Assembly: GCF_010729485.1 (NCBI RefSeq)
Contig: NZ_AP022609.1
Span: 4,332,655 to 4,396,654 of the forward strand
Direction: 5' to 3'
Source: Mycolicibacter hiberniae
GTDB lineage: Bacteria > Actinomycetota > Actinomycetes > Mycobacteriales > Mycobacteriaceae
DNA length: 64,000 nt
A program made the position numbers and the translations under genes. This document shows positions 34,642 through 43,374 of this stretch, in pieces (within the stretch, counting starts at the first letter, position 1; each line of letters begins with the position of its first letter). The notes beneath the pieces are model-generated. The model was given only the letters and a program-made list of their open reading frames with translations, made no database searches and was not told where the DNA came from.

Positions 34642-35619
34642 GTGCCGACCGACGACGAACTCGGGGTCGACCTCGATTTCCTTCGTGCCTCCGCGCGCGC
34701 CTTCCTGGCCGAACGCGGCGAGAAGGACTCCGTCGAGGAGCTGGCCCGGATGGACTGGACCGGCCTGCTCGTCGACGAGGCCCACGGCGGCGTGGGTTGG
34801 CGTCCCGTGGAGGCAGCCGTCGTCGCCGAGGAAATCGGTCGTGCCGGCGACCGCAGCGCGTGGTTGGGCAGCGTGGTGGCCGCAGCCGCACTCGCCACGG
34901 CTCCCGACGCCGTCCGGCGGCGCCTGCTACCCGGTGTGCTCGACGGATCCGTCACCGCCGCGGTGGCGCTGCGGACCGCAGGGGCCGGGGCGGTCCGAGT
35001 GGCCCGGGTGGACCGCAGCGAGATCCTGATGCTCTTGGCCGACGAGGGGATCGAACTCATCGACGATCTCGATGCGCTGCCGCGATACGACGACGCGGAT
35101 CTGCTCGACGTGCATCGGCCCGTGCACCGGGTGGACGTCAGCGCTGCCTCGAAACGCGATATCGGTACGGCCGGGCGGTCCGCGGCGCTGCGCGGGGTGG
35201 CCCGGCTGCTCGTCAGTGCCGACTCCATCGGTGCGCTCGCGGCCACTTTCGACCGCCTGGTCAGCTATCTGAACGACCGGACCGCCTTCGGCGCGCGCAT
35301 CGCCAGCTTTCAGGCCGTACAGCACCGTCTGGTGGATCTGCTGGTGCTTCAAGTCAAATCCCGCGCGATCGTCATGAAGGCCATGCGGGCGGTGGCCGTG
35401 AACGATCCGCGCGCCGCAGTGCTGACCGCGGCCGCCCATGCCTTCGTGACTGCCAACACGACCGCCGCGGTCGATGAATGCATGCAGCTGTCCGGCGGGA
35501 TCGGCTTCACCTGGGAGTACCCGCTGCACCATGAGCTGCGCCGGGTCTTCGGCAACGCGCAGCTGTTCGGCACCGCCCGATCGAGCCACCGCGAACTGGG
35601 GGAGGTGGCGGGCTGGTGA
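34642..35619 (+). CDS. acyl-CoA dehydrogenase, short (ChsE1-like) subunit
   Basis: A 325-residue, shorter-than-usual acyl-CoA dehydrogenase starting at GTG 34642. The N-terminal domain is reduced, and the C-terminal domain keeps FGARIASFQAVQHRLVDLL and LSGGIGFTWEYPLHHEL. Its four-base overlap with the full-length FadE at 35616 is the arrangement of alpha2-beta2 FadE pairs in actinobacterial steroid catabolism, where one subunit lacks part of the active site. It likely acts only as a complex with that neighbour. Confidence 0.85.
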   Translation: MPTDDELGVDLDFLRASARAFLAERGEKDSVEELARMDWTGLLVDEAHGGVGWRPVEAAVVAEEIGRAGDRSAWLGSVVAAAALATAPDAVRRRLLPGVLDGSVTAAVALRTAGAGAVRVARVDRSEILMLLADEGIELIDDLDALPRYDDADLLDVHRPVHRVDVSAASKRDIGTAGRSAALRGVARLLVSADSIGALAATFDRLVSYLNDRTAFGARIASFQAVQHRLVDLLVLQVKSRAIVMKAMRAVAVNDPRAAVLTAAAHAFVTANTTAAVDECMQLSGGIGFTWEYPLHHELRRVFGNAQLFGTARSSHRELGEVAGW

Positions 35620-36818
35620 CCACCACGGCTGTTCGGCCCAGCGCTGAGTCATTGGCGGCGTTTCGTTCTGCGGTAAGGAAATTCATCGCCCAAAACGCGC
35701 CCGACGTGCGCGCCCGAGAAGGGCACCGAGCGCCGGTCGATGCTGCCCAGGAAGCGCTGCTGCGCAGCTGGTTCGCGGCCCTGTTCGACGCCGGATTCGT
35801 GGGTGCGGACTGGCCCGTGGAATACGGGGGCCGGGCCGATTTCCACCCCCTGCACGATCGCATCGTCAGCGAGGAGATTCTGCGCGCCCGGGCGCCGCGG
35901 CCCGTCGACCAGGTCAATCTCGCCGCACACGTACTACTGCATTACGGATCGCCGGAACAGAAGCAGACACTGCTGCCCCCCATCCGCAGCAGTGAGCACG
36001 TCTGGTGCCAGCTGTTGAGCGAGCCCGATGCGGGTAGCGATATCGCCGCCGTGCGGTGCCGCGGAGCGCAGCAGGCCGACGGCAGCTGGGAACTGCACGG
36101 CCAGAAGACCTGGATCACCGACGGGCACTGGGCGGATATGGGTCTGGCGCTGGTCCGCACCGATCCGTCGTCATCGCGTCACCACGGACTGTCGGTCTTT
36201 GCGGTCCCCCTCACCGCGGCCGGTGTCGAGGTGCGCCCTATTCGCACAGTCGGTGACGCCATCGAGGTGAACGAGGTCTTCCTCAACGGGGTCAGACTGT
36301 CGGCCGACAGTGTGGTCGGGGAGCCGGGCCAGGGCTGGTCGATCATCATGACCGGTCTGGACTTCGAACGGTTCGGCATCGGCGGTAACGTCATCTTGCT
36401 CGAACTGCTCATCGATGACCTGATCATGCTGGCCAAAGCCGGCACAGTGGGAGGTGTTCCCGCTCTGCAATGCGCCGACATTCGTCACAGATTGTCCGAA
36501 CTCGCCGTCGAGGTCGAGGTGGCAAAAGCGTTCATCGATGATCACGTGGAGCGCATGATCGTCGGTGCCGACGAGGTCGGAGACGGTTCGATCGCCAAGC
36601 TGAGCTTCGCTGAGACCTATCATCGGGTATCTGCTTACGGCGCTGAGTTGGCGGCTGCCACCGAACTCGACCCATCGAGCGATTCGGCCGCCCACGGCGC
36701 CAAACAACGTCTGCGCGAATGTTGGCTGTGGTCAAGGGCGTACACCATATCCGGTGGTAGCTCGGAGATCATGCGCAATATTCTCGCCAAGCGCCGGCTG
36801 ATGTTGCCGAGCCGGTGA
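35616..36818 (+). CDS. acyl-CoA dehydrogenase, large (ChsE2-like) subunit
   Basis: A 400-residue acyl-CoA dehydrogenase with LLSEPDAGSDIAAVR near residue 132 (FAD and substrate contact region), GQKTWITDGHWADMGLALVRTDP, and a C-terminal ISGGSSEIMRNILAKR. It overlaps the short FadE by GTGA and the FadD by GTGA, so stoichiometric coupled translation is likely. It is predicted to catalyse the first beta-oxidation step on a branched or cyclic acyl-CoA together with the short subunit. Confidence 0.88.
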   Translation: MTTTAVRPSAESLAAFRSAVRKFIAQNAPDVRAREGHRAPVDAAQEALLRSWFAALFDAGFVGADWPVEYGGRADFHPLHDRIVSEEILRARAPRPVDQVNLAAHVLLHYGSPEQKQTLLPPIRSSEHVWCQLLSEPDAGSDIAAVRCRGAQQADGSWELHGQKTWITDGHWADMGLALVRTDPSSSRHHGLSVFAVPLTAAGVEVRPIRTVGDAIEVNEVFLNGVRLSADSVVGEPGQGWSIIMTGLDFERFGIGGNVILLELLIDDLIMLAKAGTVGGVPALQCADIRHRLSELAVEVEVAKAFIDDHVERMIVGADEVGDGSIAKLSFAETYHRVSAYGAELAAATELDPSSDSAAHGAKQRLRECWLWSRAYTISGGSSEIMRNILAKRRLMLPSR

Positions 36819-38410
36819 CAACGTTTTGGGGCCTGGTGGAGACCGCGGCCAGCCGGCATCCCGACCGGGTAGTGCTGATCGATGATTACGGTCGCAGCCT
36901 GACCAACGCGCAGCTGCGCGCCGCGGCACTGGGCACGGCCGCCGCCCTCACGCAGCGCGGGGTGTCCGCCGAAACCGTCGTGTCCTGGCAGTTGCCGACC
37001 ACCCTGGAGACGATGGTCGTGATGGTGGCGCTGGCCCGGTTGGGTGCTGTTCAGAACCCCGTGCTGCCGATCTGGCGTTCCAGCGAGTTGGGTTTCGTGA
37101 CTGCGCAGCTCGGTACCGAGGTGTTGATCATCCCCGGGGTGTGGCGGGGTTTCGACCACCGGGCACTGGCCGGTGAACTCAGCCGAGAACGGAACATGTC
37201 CGTGGTGGTCATCGACCACGAGATGCCGCTCACCGCCGGCCTGAGACTACCGGCGGGAGATCCGGCGGTACTCGGGCCGCCACCGCATTCGGCGGAATGC
37301 CCTCGCTGGGTCTATTACTCTTCGGGAACAACCGCCGCTCCCAAGGGCATTCGGCATTGTGATCGCTCGGTCATCGCCGGGGCGGCCGGCGTGATCAAGA
37401 TGGTGGGCGCGTCCAGCGGAGATGTCAACCCGATCGCTTTCCCGATCTCGCACATCGGCGGTGCCGCGATGTTGGCCGCCGCTCTGTTGACCGGTATGCG
37501 GCTGGTCCTGTTCGACGTCTTCGACCCGACCGACACTCCCCGGGCGATGGCCGCCCACGGGGCGACCCTGCTGGGATCGGCCACCCCCTTCTTTGCGGCA
37601 TTCATCGCCGCCCAGCGGGCGAACGGATCCGAGCCGCTGTTCGATCGACTCCGCGGGTGTGTCGGAGGGGGTGCGCCGATCACCGCCGAGCTCGGCCAGC
37701 GGGTGCGGCAGACTCTCGCGGTGGCCGGAGTGGCCAACGCCTGGGGTTTGACCGAGTTCCCGGTGGCCACATCACCGCCTCCGGACGGCGACGCCTACAC
37801 CCTCGACCACACCGTCGGCAGACCCGTACCGGGCGTCGCGGTACGGGTGGTCGATGATGCCGAGCGCGAGGTGGGTGTGGGTGATGAAGGGGAGTTGCGG
37901 CTGAAAGGTCCGCAGTGCTTCCTGGGCTATGTCGACGCTGAGCTGGACGCGGACGCTTTCGACGGTGACGGCTGGTTCCGCAGCGGTGATCGGGGGCGTA
38001 TCGACATCCACGGCAACGTGATCGTGACCGGCCGGATCAAGGACACGATCATCCGCAATGCGGAGAACATCTCCACGCTGGAGGTCGAGGGAGTGCTTGC
38101 CACTCATCCCGCGGTGGCCGATGTCGCTGTGATCGGGGTGCCCGACCCGCGGACCGGGGAACGGGTCTGTGCTGTCGTCGTCGCACAGGCGGCCGGGCCG
38201 GTGACGCTGGACTCGCTGGTAGCGCACTGCCGGCAGCGCGGACTGAGCGCCCACAAGGCGCCCGAGCGTCTCGAACTGGTGGAAGCGCTACCGCGCAACC
38301 TCACCGGCAAGGTCCTCAAAACCGAACTGCGTGAGCGGTTCGGGCGATCAGCAGGAGATCCGGGTCCACGCAGGGAGAAAACATCATTCGAGACATCAGA
38401 GACCTCGTAG
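36815..38410 (+). CDS. AMP-dependent acyl-CoA synthetase (FadD-type ligase)
   Basis: A 531-residue ligase with WVYYSSGTTAAPKG near residue 167, the WGLTEF motif, WFRSGDRG near 388, and the C-terminal lysine context NLTGKVLK near 492. It should convert a carboxylic acid to the acyl-CoA used by the upstream FadE pair. GTG 36815 overlaps the FadE stop. The last 20 or so codons probably overlap the coding start of the next gene. Confidence 0.88.
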   Translation: MTTFWGLVETAASRHPDRVVLIDDYGRSLTNAQLRAAALGTAAALTQRGVSAETVVSWQLPTTLETMVVMVALARLGAVQNPVLPIWRSSELGFVTAQLGTEVLIIPGVWRGFDHRALAGELSRERNMSVVVIDHEMPLTAGLRLPAGDPAVLGPPPHSAECPRWVYYSSGTTAAPKGIRHCDRSVIAGAAGVIKMVGASSGDVNPIAFPISHIGGAAMLAAALLTGMRLVLFDVFDPTDTPRAMAAHGATLLGSATPFFAAFIAAQRANGSEPLFDRLRGCVGGGAPITAELGQRVRQTLAVAGVANAWGLTEFPVATSPPPDGDAYTLDHTVGRPVPGVAVRVVDDAEREVGVGDEGELRLKGPQCFLGYVDAELDADAFDGDGWFRSGDRGRIDIHGNVIVTGRIKDTIIRNAENISTLEVEGVLATHPAVADVAVIGVPDPRTGERVCAVVVAQAAGPVTLDSLVAHCRQRGLSAHKAPERLELVEALPRNLTGKVLKTELRERFGRSAGDPGPRREKTSFETSETS

Positions 38411-38460
38411 ACGACCGGGTTGCCTACGCCGCCGAACTGCAGCGGCGCTGGGGTGGCCTA

Positions 38461-39231
38461 TTGAGCTATCGCTACATCGGCCGAAATCATGGGTCGATGA
38501 ACGTCGGCCCCTCCGACGACACCGTCGCCCTACGTTCCGATATGCGTGACGAAACCGGAGCGATTCTGTTGTGCGTCTTCGGCATCGCCTCGCCCGAGGG
38601 CGGTGTTGTCTCAGATCTGGAAGCAGTCCCCAACCCGGTGGTGCACTCGTGCCAGGTTCTGGACACCGCTGCGGGCGTGACCCGCTTCGAGGTGCGCACC
38701 GAAGACTTGAAACGCGGTCGCAGCATGGCCTACAGCCGATCGCTGATCGTCGATGCCGACGAACCGGCCCGCCTGCTGGCGGTCACCGAAGGCCAGGGAG
38801 TGATCATCGGTACCCCGCCTGACGGTCTGCAGAAGATGAAGGTGGAGCCGATCGAGGTGGTCGACTCGCCGGATCTGCCGCCCTTGTGGCAGGTGTTCGG
38901 CGGCAGCCAGGTCGATGCGTGCACCTGGGTTCTGCCCGAACTTTCGGTCGAGATCGCCTCGCCGGATGCCGCGTTGCATGTGGGTCCTCAGTTCGTGCTG
39001 ACTGAGACCGCGGCCCGCAGCTGCGTCGCCGATTCGGTGCGAACCGATGCATTCTTCGGCGTCTCTTCGCACACCATGTTCCTCGCCAGGGCTAAGGTCG
39101 GTCCGTTCCGCTTCGTGGCCGAATCTCTTCCCGGAGTGGACGGCACTGTTGCGGCACGCACGCGGGTCTACGACGACGGTGCTGACGGAAAGCTGGTCAC
39201 CGTGGCGACACACGTGTTCAGACGGGTCTGA
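38461..39231 (+). CDS. uncharacterised protein, start uncertain (possibly hotdog or acyl-binding fold)
   Basis: A 256-residue protein if translated from TTG 38461. The same frame stays open and protein-like for another 25 or so codons upstream (IRDIRDLVDDRVAYAAELQ), with GGGAGA just before an ATC/ATT at 38383-38388, so a rare non-ATG start overlapping the FadD 3' end is plausible. The segment NHGSMNVGPSDDTVAL followed by a GAILLCVFG strand hints at a thioesterase or hotdog-like fold, but I do not recognise the family. Its place between a FadD and a reductase suggests a role on the same CoA intermediate. Confidence 0.6.
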   Translation: MSYRYIGRNHGSMNVGPSDDTVALRSDMRDETGAILLCVFGIASPEGGVVSDLEAVPNPVVHSCQVLDTAAGVTRFEVRTEDLKRGRSMAYSRSLIVDADEPARLLAVTEGQGVIIGTPPDGLQKMKVEPIEVVDSPDLPPLWQVFGGSQVDACTWVLPELSVEIASPDAALHVGPQFVLTETAARSCVADSVRTDAFFGVSSHTMFLARAKVGPFRFVAESLPGVDGTVAARTRVYDDGADGKLVTVATHVFRRV

Positions 39232-39272
39232 GGGTATGACGGGCGTTTGCCGTCACTTATGAGGAGGCTGCC

Positions 39273-40355
39273 GTGGCAATAACTGTGGTTCACGCCGGGA
39301 CAGGATTGACCGGCCGCGAAGCTCTTCGCGGCGTGCTCGATGACCCGGACCTGGACCTGATCGGGCTACTCGTGTCTGCTCGGGACAAGGTCGGCAGAGA
39401 CGCGGGCAGCTTCTGCGGACGCGGTGACACCGGTGTCTTGGCGCACGCCGATTTCGACGCCGTCCTTCGCCAGCGGCCGGACTGCGTCACGTACTGCTCG
39501 ACGGCTGTGGGTCGCGAAGAAGCGGCATATGACCAGATCGCTCGGCTGTTGCAGGCGGGCATCAACGTCGTGACCATCTCGACCATCCCGATGGTCTACC
39601 CGCCCGCAGCGCCGAGTCAGTGGCGCTCATTGCTCGAATCGGCTTGCAAGCAAGGCGGTTCGACGTTCTACGCATCGGGATGTGAACCGGGGATCATCAG
39701 CATGCATCTGCCGGTCGCGCTACTGGCGGGCGCCGGTCGGATCGACAGCTACAGAATGGATGAGTACGCGGTCGGGATGGACGAGGTTTACCCGATTTGG
39801 GATGTGCTGCACGAGTCCATGGGCTTCGGAAAGCCGGACGGACACGTGCCGGCACGTATCGCGTCGGGCAAGGTCCACCACGACTGGGAACCGGTGGTGC
39901 GTTATATCGCCGATGTGCTCGGCCTGCGACTGGATTCCGTGGACCTCGAATGGGAGACATTACTGGCCCCCGACGATCTGAAGACCGCACTCGGGACGAT
40001 CGGCAAGGGGACCATCTGTGGTCACCGCTGGAAGTTGGCGGGCATGGTCGACGGCCGGCCGCTGGTCTCCATCCAGTACTTCGCGACCGTGTCGTCGACA
40101 CCGTGGCCCGATTCGTGGCCCAAGCCCGAGGGTGGCGCGGGAATGGTGCACCGCATCGTCGGGCGTCCCAGTCTGCGATTGCAGGTGAGCTTCGAGGAAG
40201 GGCCGGACGAGGACGCGAATCCGTCTCTGGTCTTCACCGGGCAGGCAATCGTCAACGCGATTCCACATGTCGTCGAAAGCCCGCCCGGACTGCTGGAACC
40301 GGTCCTGGGACGATCGGTTGCCACGCGAGGGTCGCGGACGGCTGTCAGGACATGA
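39273..40355 (+). CDS. DapB-fold NAD(P)H-dependent reductase
   Basis: A 360-residue protein starting at GTG 39273 with GAGG upstream. The N terminus ITVVHAGTGLTGREALRG is a Rossmann nucleotide-binding turn, and the fold continues as in the reductases at 1-460 and 1836-2876, though it is more diverged (SARDKVGRDAGSFCG in place of DPAKSGVDAGELCG). It is the last gene of the 33.4-40.4 kb plus-strand unit. It probably carries out an NAD(P)H-linked step on a cyclic intermediate; the substrate is unknown. Confidence 0.8.
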   Translation: MAITVVHAGTGLTGREALRGVLDDPDLDLIGLLVSARDKVGRDAGSFCGRGDTGVLAHADFDAVLRQRPDCVTYCSTAVGREEAAYDQIARLLQAGINVVTISTIPMVYPPAAPSQWRSLLESACKQGGSTFYASGCEPGIISMHLPVALLAGAGRIDSYRMDEYAVGMDEVYPIWDVLHESMGFGKPDGHVPARIASGKVHHDWEPVVRYIADVLGLRLDSVDLEWETLLAPDDLKTALGTIGKGTICGHRWKLAGMVDGRPLVSIQYFATVSSTPWPDSWPKPEGGAGMVHRIVGRPSLRLQVSFEEGPDEDANPSLVFTGQAIVNAIPHVVESPPGLLEPVLGRSVATRGSRTAVRT

Positions 40356-40361
40356 CTGCGG

Positions 40362-40379
40362 CCCGGTTATCCCGCCGGG
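40362..40379. terminator. weak hairpin between convergent genes
   Basis: CCCGG, 8 bases, CCGGG in the 36-base gap between the reductase and the convergent FadD. The stem is only 5 bp and there is no T-tract, so it is a tentative terminator. Confidence 0.25.
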
Positions 40380-40391
40380 GAAGCTGTCGGA

Positions 40392-41840
40392 TCACTCGTG
40401 ATCGCCGGGCAGCAGGTTGCGTTTGACCACCTTGCCGACCTCGTTGCGCGGAAGCTGATCGACGAACACGATGCGCGCGGGCACCCGGTAGGGGGTCAGT
40501 CGTGCGCGGCACCAGGCATCCAGATCCTGCACGGTCACTGTGTCGTCAAGACGAACCACGAACGCCCACGGCACCTCACCGACACGCTCGTCGGGGACGC
40601 CGACGACGGCGGCCTCCTGCACCCCCGCCGCGGACAGCAGAACATCCTCCACGGTGCCCGGGAACACCTTCAACCCGCCGCGGTTGATCATGTCCGACAC
40701 TCTGCCGTCGAGCCAGAGGAATCCGTCGTCGTCGAACCAGCCGAGATCGCCGGTGCGAAACCAGCCGTCGGCGGTGAGCCGGTCCCAAAACGCCGGGTCG
40801 ATTTTGCGGGCCTTCGTCGTCGGAGTGCGCACCAGCACTTCGTCATCGGCGATCATGACATCGATCCCCGGCAACGGGCGCCCGACGGACCCCAGTTTGG
40901 TCTCACCCCATTCGCGGGCGTCAGCGGCTGACCAGCCGACCACCTCGCCGCCGAGTTCGGTCTGACCGTAGGAGTTGAGCACCACGACCCCGAACTTGTC
41001 GCGGAAGGCCGCGGCGTGGATCGGAGACAACGGGGCGGTGACCGATCGCACGATCGTCAGTGGTGACAGGTCGGTCACCGTCGTCTCGTGCAGCACCATG
41101 GTCAACGCGGCCGGCGGCAGCACGGTGGAGCGCAACCGGTGTCGCTTGACCAGCATGGCGAAATCTCGTGGTGTGAAGCGCTCCATCAGCACCACACCGG
41201 AGCCTGCGCGGAACGCGAACAGCACCTGGTAGATACCCGCCCACAACGACAGCGACAGGGGTACCAGATTCGGCATCGGCGCCCGTTTGGCCCTGGGGGC
41301 GTTCGAATTTCCCCGAAGTTTGCTCAGCAGGCGGTCGATGAGATCGAGCACCGTGGCGTGCCGCAGCGGCACCGGCTTCGGCTTCCCGGTGGTGCCCGAG
41401 GTGAACTGCAGCAGTGCGACGTCGGCGTCGTATTGCCGGGGGTCGTTCGGGCCGGCGCCGTCGGCAGACAGCTGCCAGGCCGGCCCGTTGTCGGTGATCA
41501 CCGGCAGTCCGCAAGCGGCGAAGCGATGCGCCGACTCCGCTGTGGTGACCACGGCGACCGGCCGCAGGGTAGCCAGCTGCTCGGCAAGTTCTGCGTCGGC
41601 CGCCCGCGGATTGAGCGGGGTATAGACGCCGCCGGCGAGCCAGGTGCCGAAAAGCGCCGCGACGGTGATGGCGTCGTTGGGCAGCATCGCCGCCACCACC
41701 TGCCCGGTCTGCAATCCTGCGGCAGTCAGCAGGTCGCCGAGCAACTGGGCTCCGCCGATCAGTTGTTCGCGGCTGACGTCGTGATCGACGGTATGCACAG
41801 CGATGGGCGGCAGACCGTCGAGCAGCTGCGCCAGGCTCAT
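40392..41840 (-). CDS. AMP-dependent acyl-CoA synthetase (FadD-type ligase)
   Basis: A 482-residue ligase with LQFTSGTTGKPKPVPLRH near residue 146, YGQTELGG, WFRTGDLGW near residue 360 and C-terminal NEVGKVVKR near 472. It lacks some of the N-terminal residues seen in longer FadDs but has all core motifs. ATG 41840 overlaps the crotonase stop by ATGA. It is the last gene of the six-gene minus operon from 46.7 kb and probably supplies that operon's CoA substrate. Confidence 0.87.
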   Translation of the reverse strand: MSLAQLLDGLPPIAVHTVDHDVSREQLIGGAQLLGDLLTAAGLQTGQVVAAMLPNDAITVAALFGTWLAGGVYTPLNPRAADAELAEQLATLRPVAVVTTAESAHRFAACGLPVITDNGPAWQLSADGAGPNDPRQYDADVALLQFTSGTTGKPKPVPLRHATVLDLIDRLLSKLRGNSNAPRAKRAPMPNLVPLSLSLWAGIYQVLFAFRAGSGVVLMERFTPRDFAMLVKRHRLRSTVLPPAALTMVLHETTVTDLSPLTIVRSVTAPLSPIHAAAFRDKFGVVVLNSYGQTELGGEVVGWSAADAREWGETKLGSVGRPLPGIDVMIADDEVLVRTPTTKARKIDPAFWDRLTADGWFRTGDLGWFDDDGFLWLDGRVSDMINRGGLKVFPGTVEDVLLSAAGVQEAAVVGVPDERVGEVPWAFVVRLDDTVTVQDLDAWCRARLTPYRVPARIVFVDQLPRNEVGKVVKRNLLPGDHE

Positions 41841-42637
41841 GAATCCGGCTCCAACGGAAGCCATTGCGGGGAGCGTTTGTCGGCGAAGGCGCGCGGGCCC
41901 TCGTCTTGGTCGGGGTGACCCCACATCGATGTCAGGTGTTTGGCGCCTTCCCGGCACGCGTCGGTCAACCCGTACTCCAGGGCGCCCCACAGTGCGCGCT
42001 TGGTGGCGCGCATCGCCGCCGGCGAGTTTTGGGCGATCTTCTCCGCGAGTTCCTGGGCGACGTCGCGCAGCTTCTCCGGTGGATCGACGACCTGGCTGAT
42101 CATGCCGAGTTGGTGGGCGCGCTGCGCGGTGAGTCGCTCGTGGCTGCCGACCAGCGCCATCCGCAGCACGGCCTCGGCGGGCATCTTGCGCATCAGCGCG
42201 ATGGTCTCCAGCGCGCTGACCTGACCGATCGAGACATGGGGATCGACGAAAGTCGCATCGGCGGAGGCGATGACGATGTCGGCGTCGGCGACCCAGTGCA
42301 GGCCGCCACCTGCGCACACGCCGTTGACCGCGGTGATGACCGGCTTGCCGACGTTGCAATGCCAGGCGGTGAGCCCGAGGTCGAGGGAGGACATCGTCTC
42401 CCCGAACTGCTCGGCTGTCCCTTCGTCGAGTTCCTCGACGTCGGTGCCCACCTGGAACGCGCGGCCGTTGCCGGTGTGCACGATGACCCGGACGCTGGTG
42501 TCAGCGTCGAGTTCAGCCCATGCCCTGCGGAACTCCTGGCGCATGAGCAGGTCATAGGCGTTGAGTCGCTCGGGACGGTTGTTGATGATCCAACCGACCG
42601 GTCCGCGACGCTCTACGATCAGCCGCTGGTAAGTCAT
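41837..42637 (-). CDS. enoyl-CoA hydratase/isomerase (crotonase)
   Basis: A 266-residue crotonase with VGWIINNRPERLNAYD at the N terminus, the oxyanion-hole strand NGVCAGGGLHWVADADI near residue 103, and DPHVSIGQVSALE where the catalytic acid region lies. It likely hydrates or isomerises an enoyl-CoA, though ring-cleaving and thioesterase members exist. It starts at ATG 42637 with an ATGA overlap with the related crotonase upstream; the two look like a duplicated pair. Confidence 0.87.
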   Translation of the reverse strand: MTYQRLIVERRGPVGWIINNRPERLNAYDLLMRQEFRRAWAELDADTSVRVIVHTGNGRAFQVGTDVEELDEGTAEQFGETMSSLDLGLTAWHCNVGKPVITAVNGVCAGGGLHWVADADIVIASADATFVDPHVSIGQVSALETIALMRKMPAEAVLRMALVGSHERLTAQRAHQLGMISQVVDPPEKLRDVAQELAEKIAQNSPAAMRATKRALWGALEYGLTDACREGAKHLTSMWGHPDQDEGPRAFADKRSPQWLPLEPDS

Positions 42638-43374
42638 GACACCTCCGAAGAACCCATGCGCCGGATCGCCTCTGCCGCTTCGCGGCGGGCTTGAGTCAGT
42701 CCGACTTCCAACGACCGCCACAGCGCCTGCTTGGTCACTCGCATCGCAGTCGGGCAGTTGGTCGCGATCGCTGCGGCCAACGTGCCCGCCGCGGTGCGCA
42801 GCCGGTCTTGCGCGACGACCTCCGATACGATGCCCAGTTCGTAGGCGCGTTGTGCGGAGATACGTTCGCCTCGACCGCTCAACGCCATTCGGGTTATCCC
42901 CTCCATCGGCGATTTGCGCAACAGGGTGATCGCTTCGTAGGCGACGGCCTGCCCGACGGAAACGTGTGGGTCGACGAAGGAGGCGCACTCGGCGGCGATC
43001 ACGATATCGGCGTCGGCGACCAGATGCAGCCCGCCGCCGGCGCACACGCCGTTCACCGCGGCGATCACCGGTTTCCAGACATCGCAGTGCCAAGACGAGA
43101 TCTTCAGCTCGGCGTCCCGGGTCCGCCGGGAGTGCTTGCGCATGGCGTCCCTGTCGCGCGCCACCTGTACGACGTCCATGCCGGTGCAGAACGCCTTTCC
43201 GTTGGCGGTGTTGACGATCACCCGAACGTCGGGGTCGGCCTCGAGGTCAGCCCAGGCGTGTTCGAGCTCGTCGAGCATCAGCGCATCAAAGGCGTTGCCG
43301 GCCTCCGGGCGGTTCAGGATGAGCCAGCCGATGCCGCCGCTCTTCTGCACAATCAGCCGTTCGTAGTCGGTCAC
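42634..43374 (-). CDS. enoyl-CoA hydratase/isomerase (crotonase)
   Basis: A 246-residue crotonase with IGWLILNRPEAGNAFD, NGVCAGGGLHLVADADI near residue 100 and DPHVSVGQAVAYE. It is clearly paralogous to the gene at 41837-42637 (the same motif spacing). GTG 43374 overlaps the FadE stop by GTGA; an in-frame GTG at 43395 with GAAGGG upstream is an equally possible start and would add seven residues. It is expected to act on the product of the adjacent FadE. Confidence 0.87.
   Translation of the reverse strand: MTDYERLIVQKSGGIGWLILNRPEAGNAFDALMLDELEHAWADLEADPDVRVIVNTANGKAFCTGMDVVQVARDRDAMRKHSRRTRDAELKISSWHCDVWKPVIAAVNGVCAGGGLHLVADADIVIAAECASFVDPHVSVGQAVAYEAITLLRKSPMEGITRMALSGRGERISAQRAYELGIVSEVVAQDRLRTAAGTLAAAIATNCPTAMRVTKQALWRSLEVGLTQARREAAEAIRRMGSSEVS

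Noticed and set aside
41837..43093. Longer version of the crotonase starting near 43093
   Set aside because: The extra N-terminal part is low-complexity, Arg-rich and antisense-like, and it overlaps a complete crotonase; ATG 42637 with an ATGA overlap fits better.
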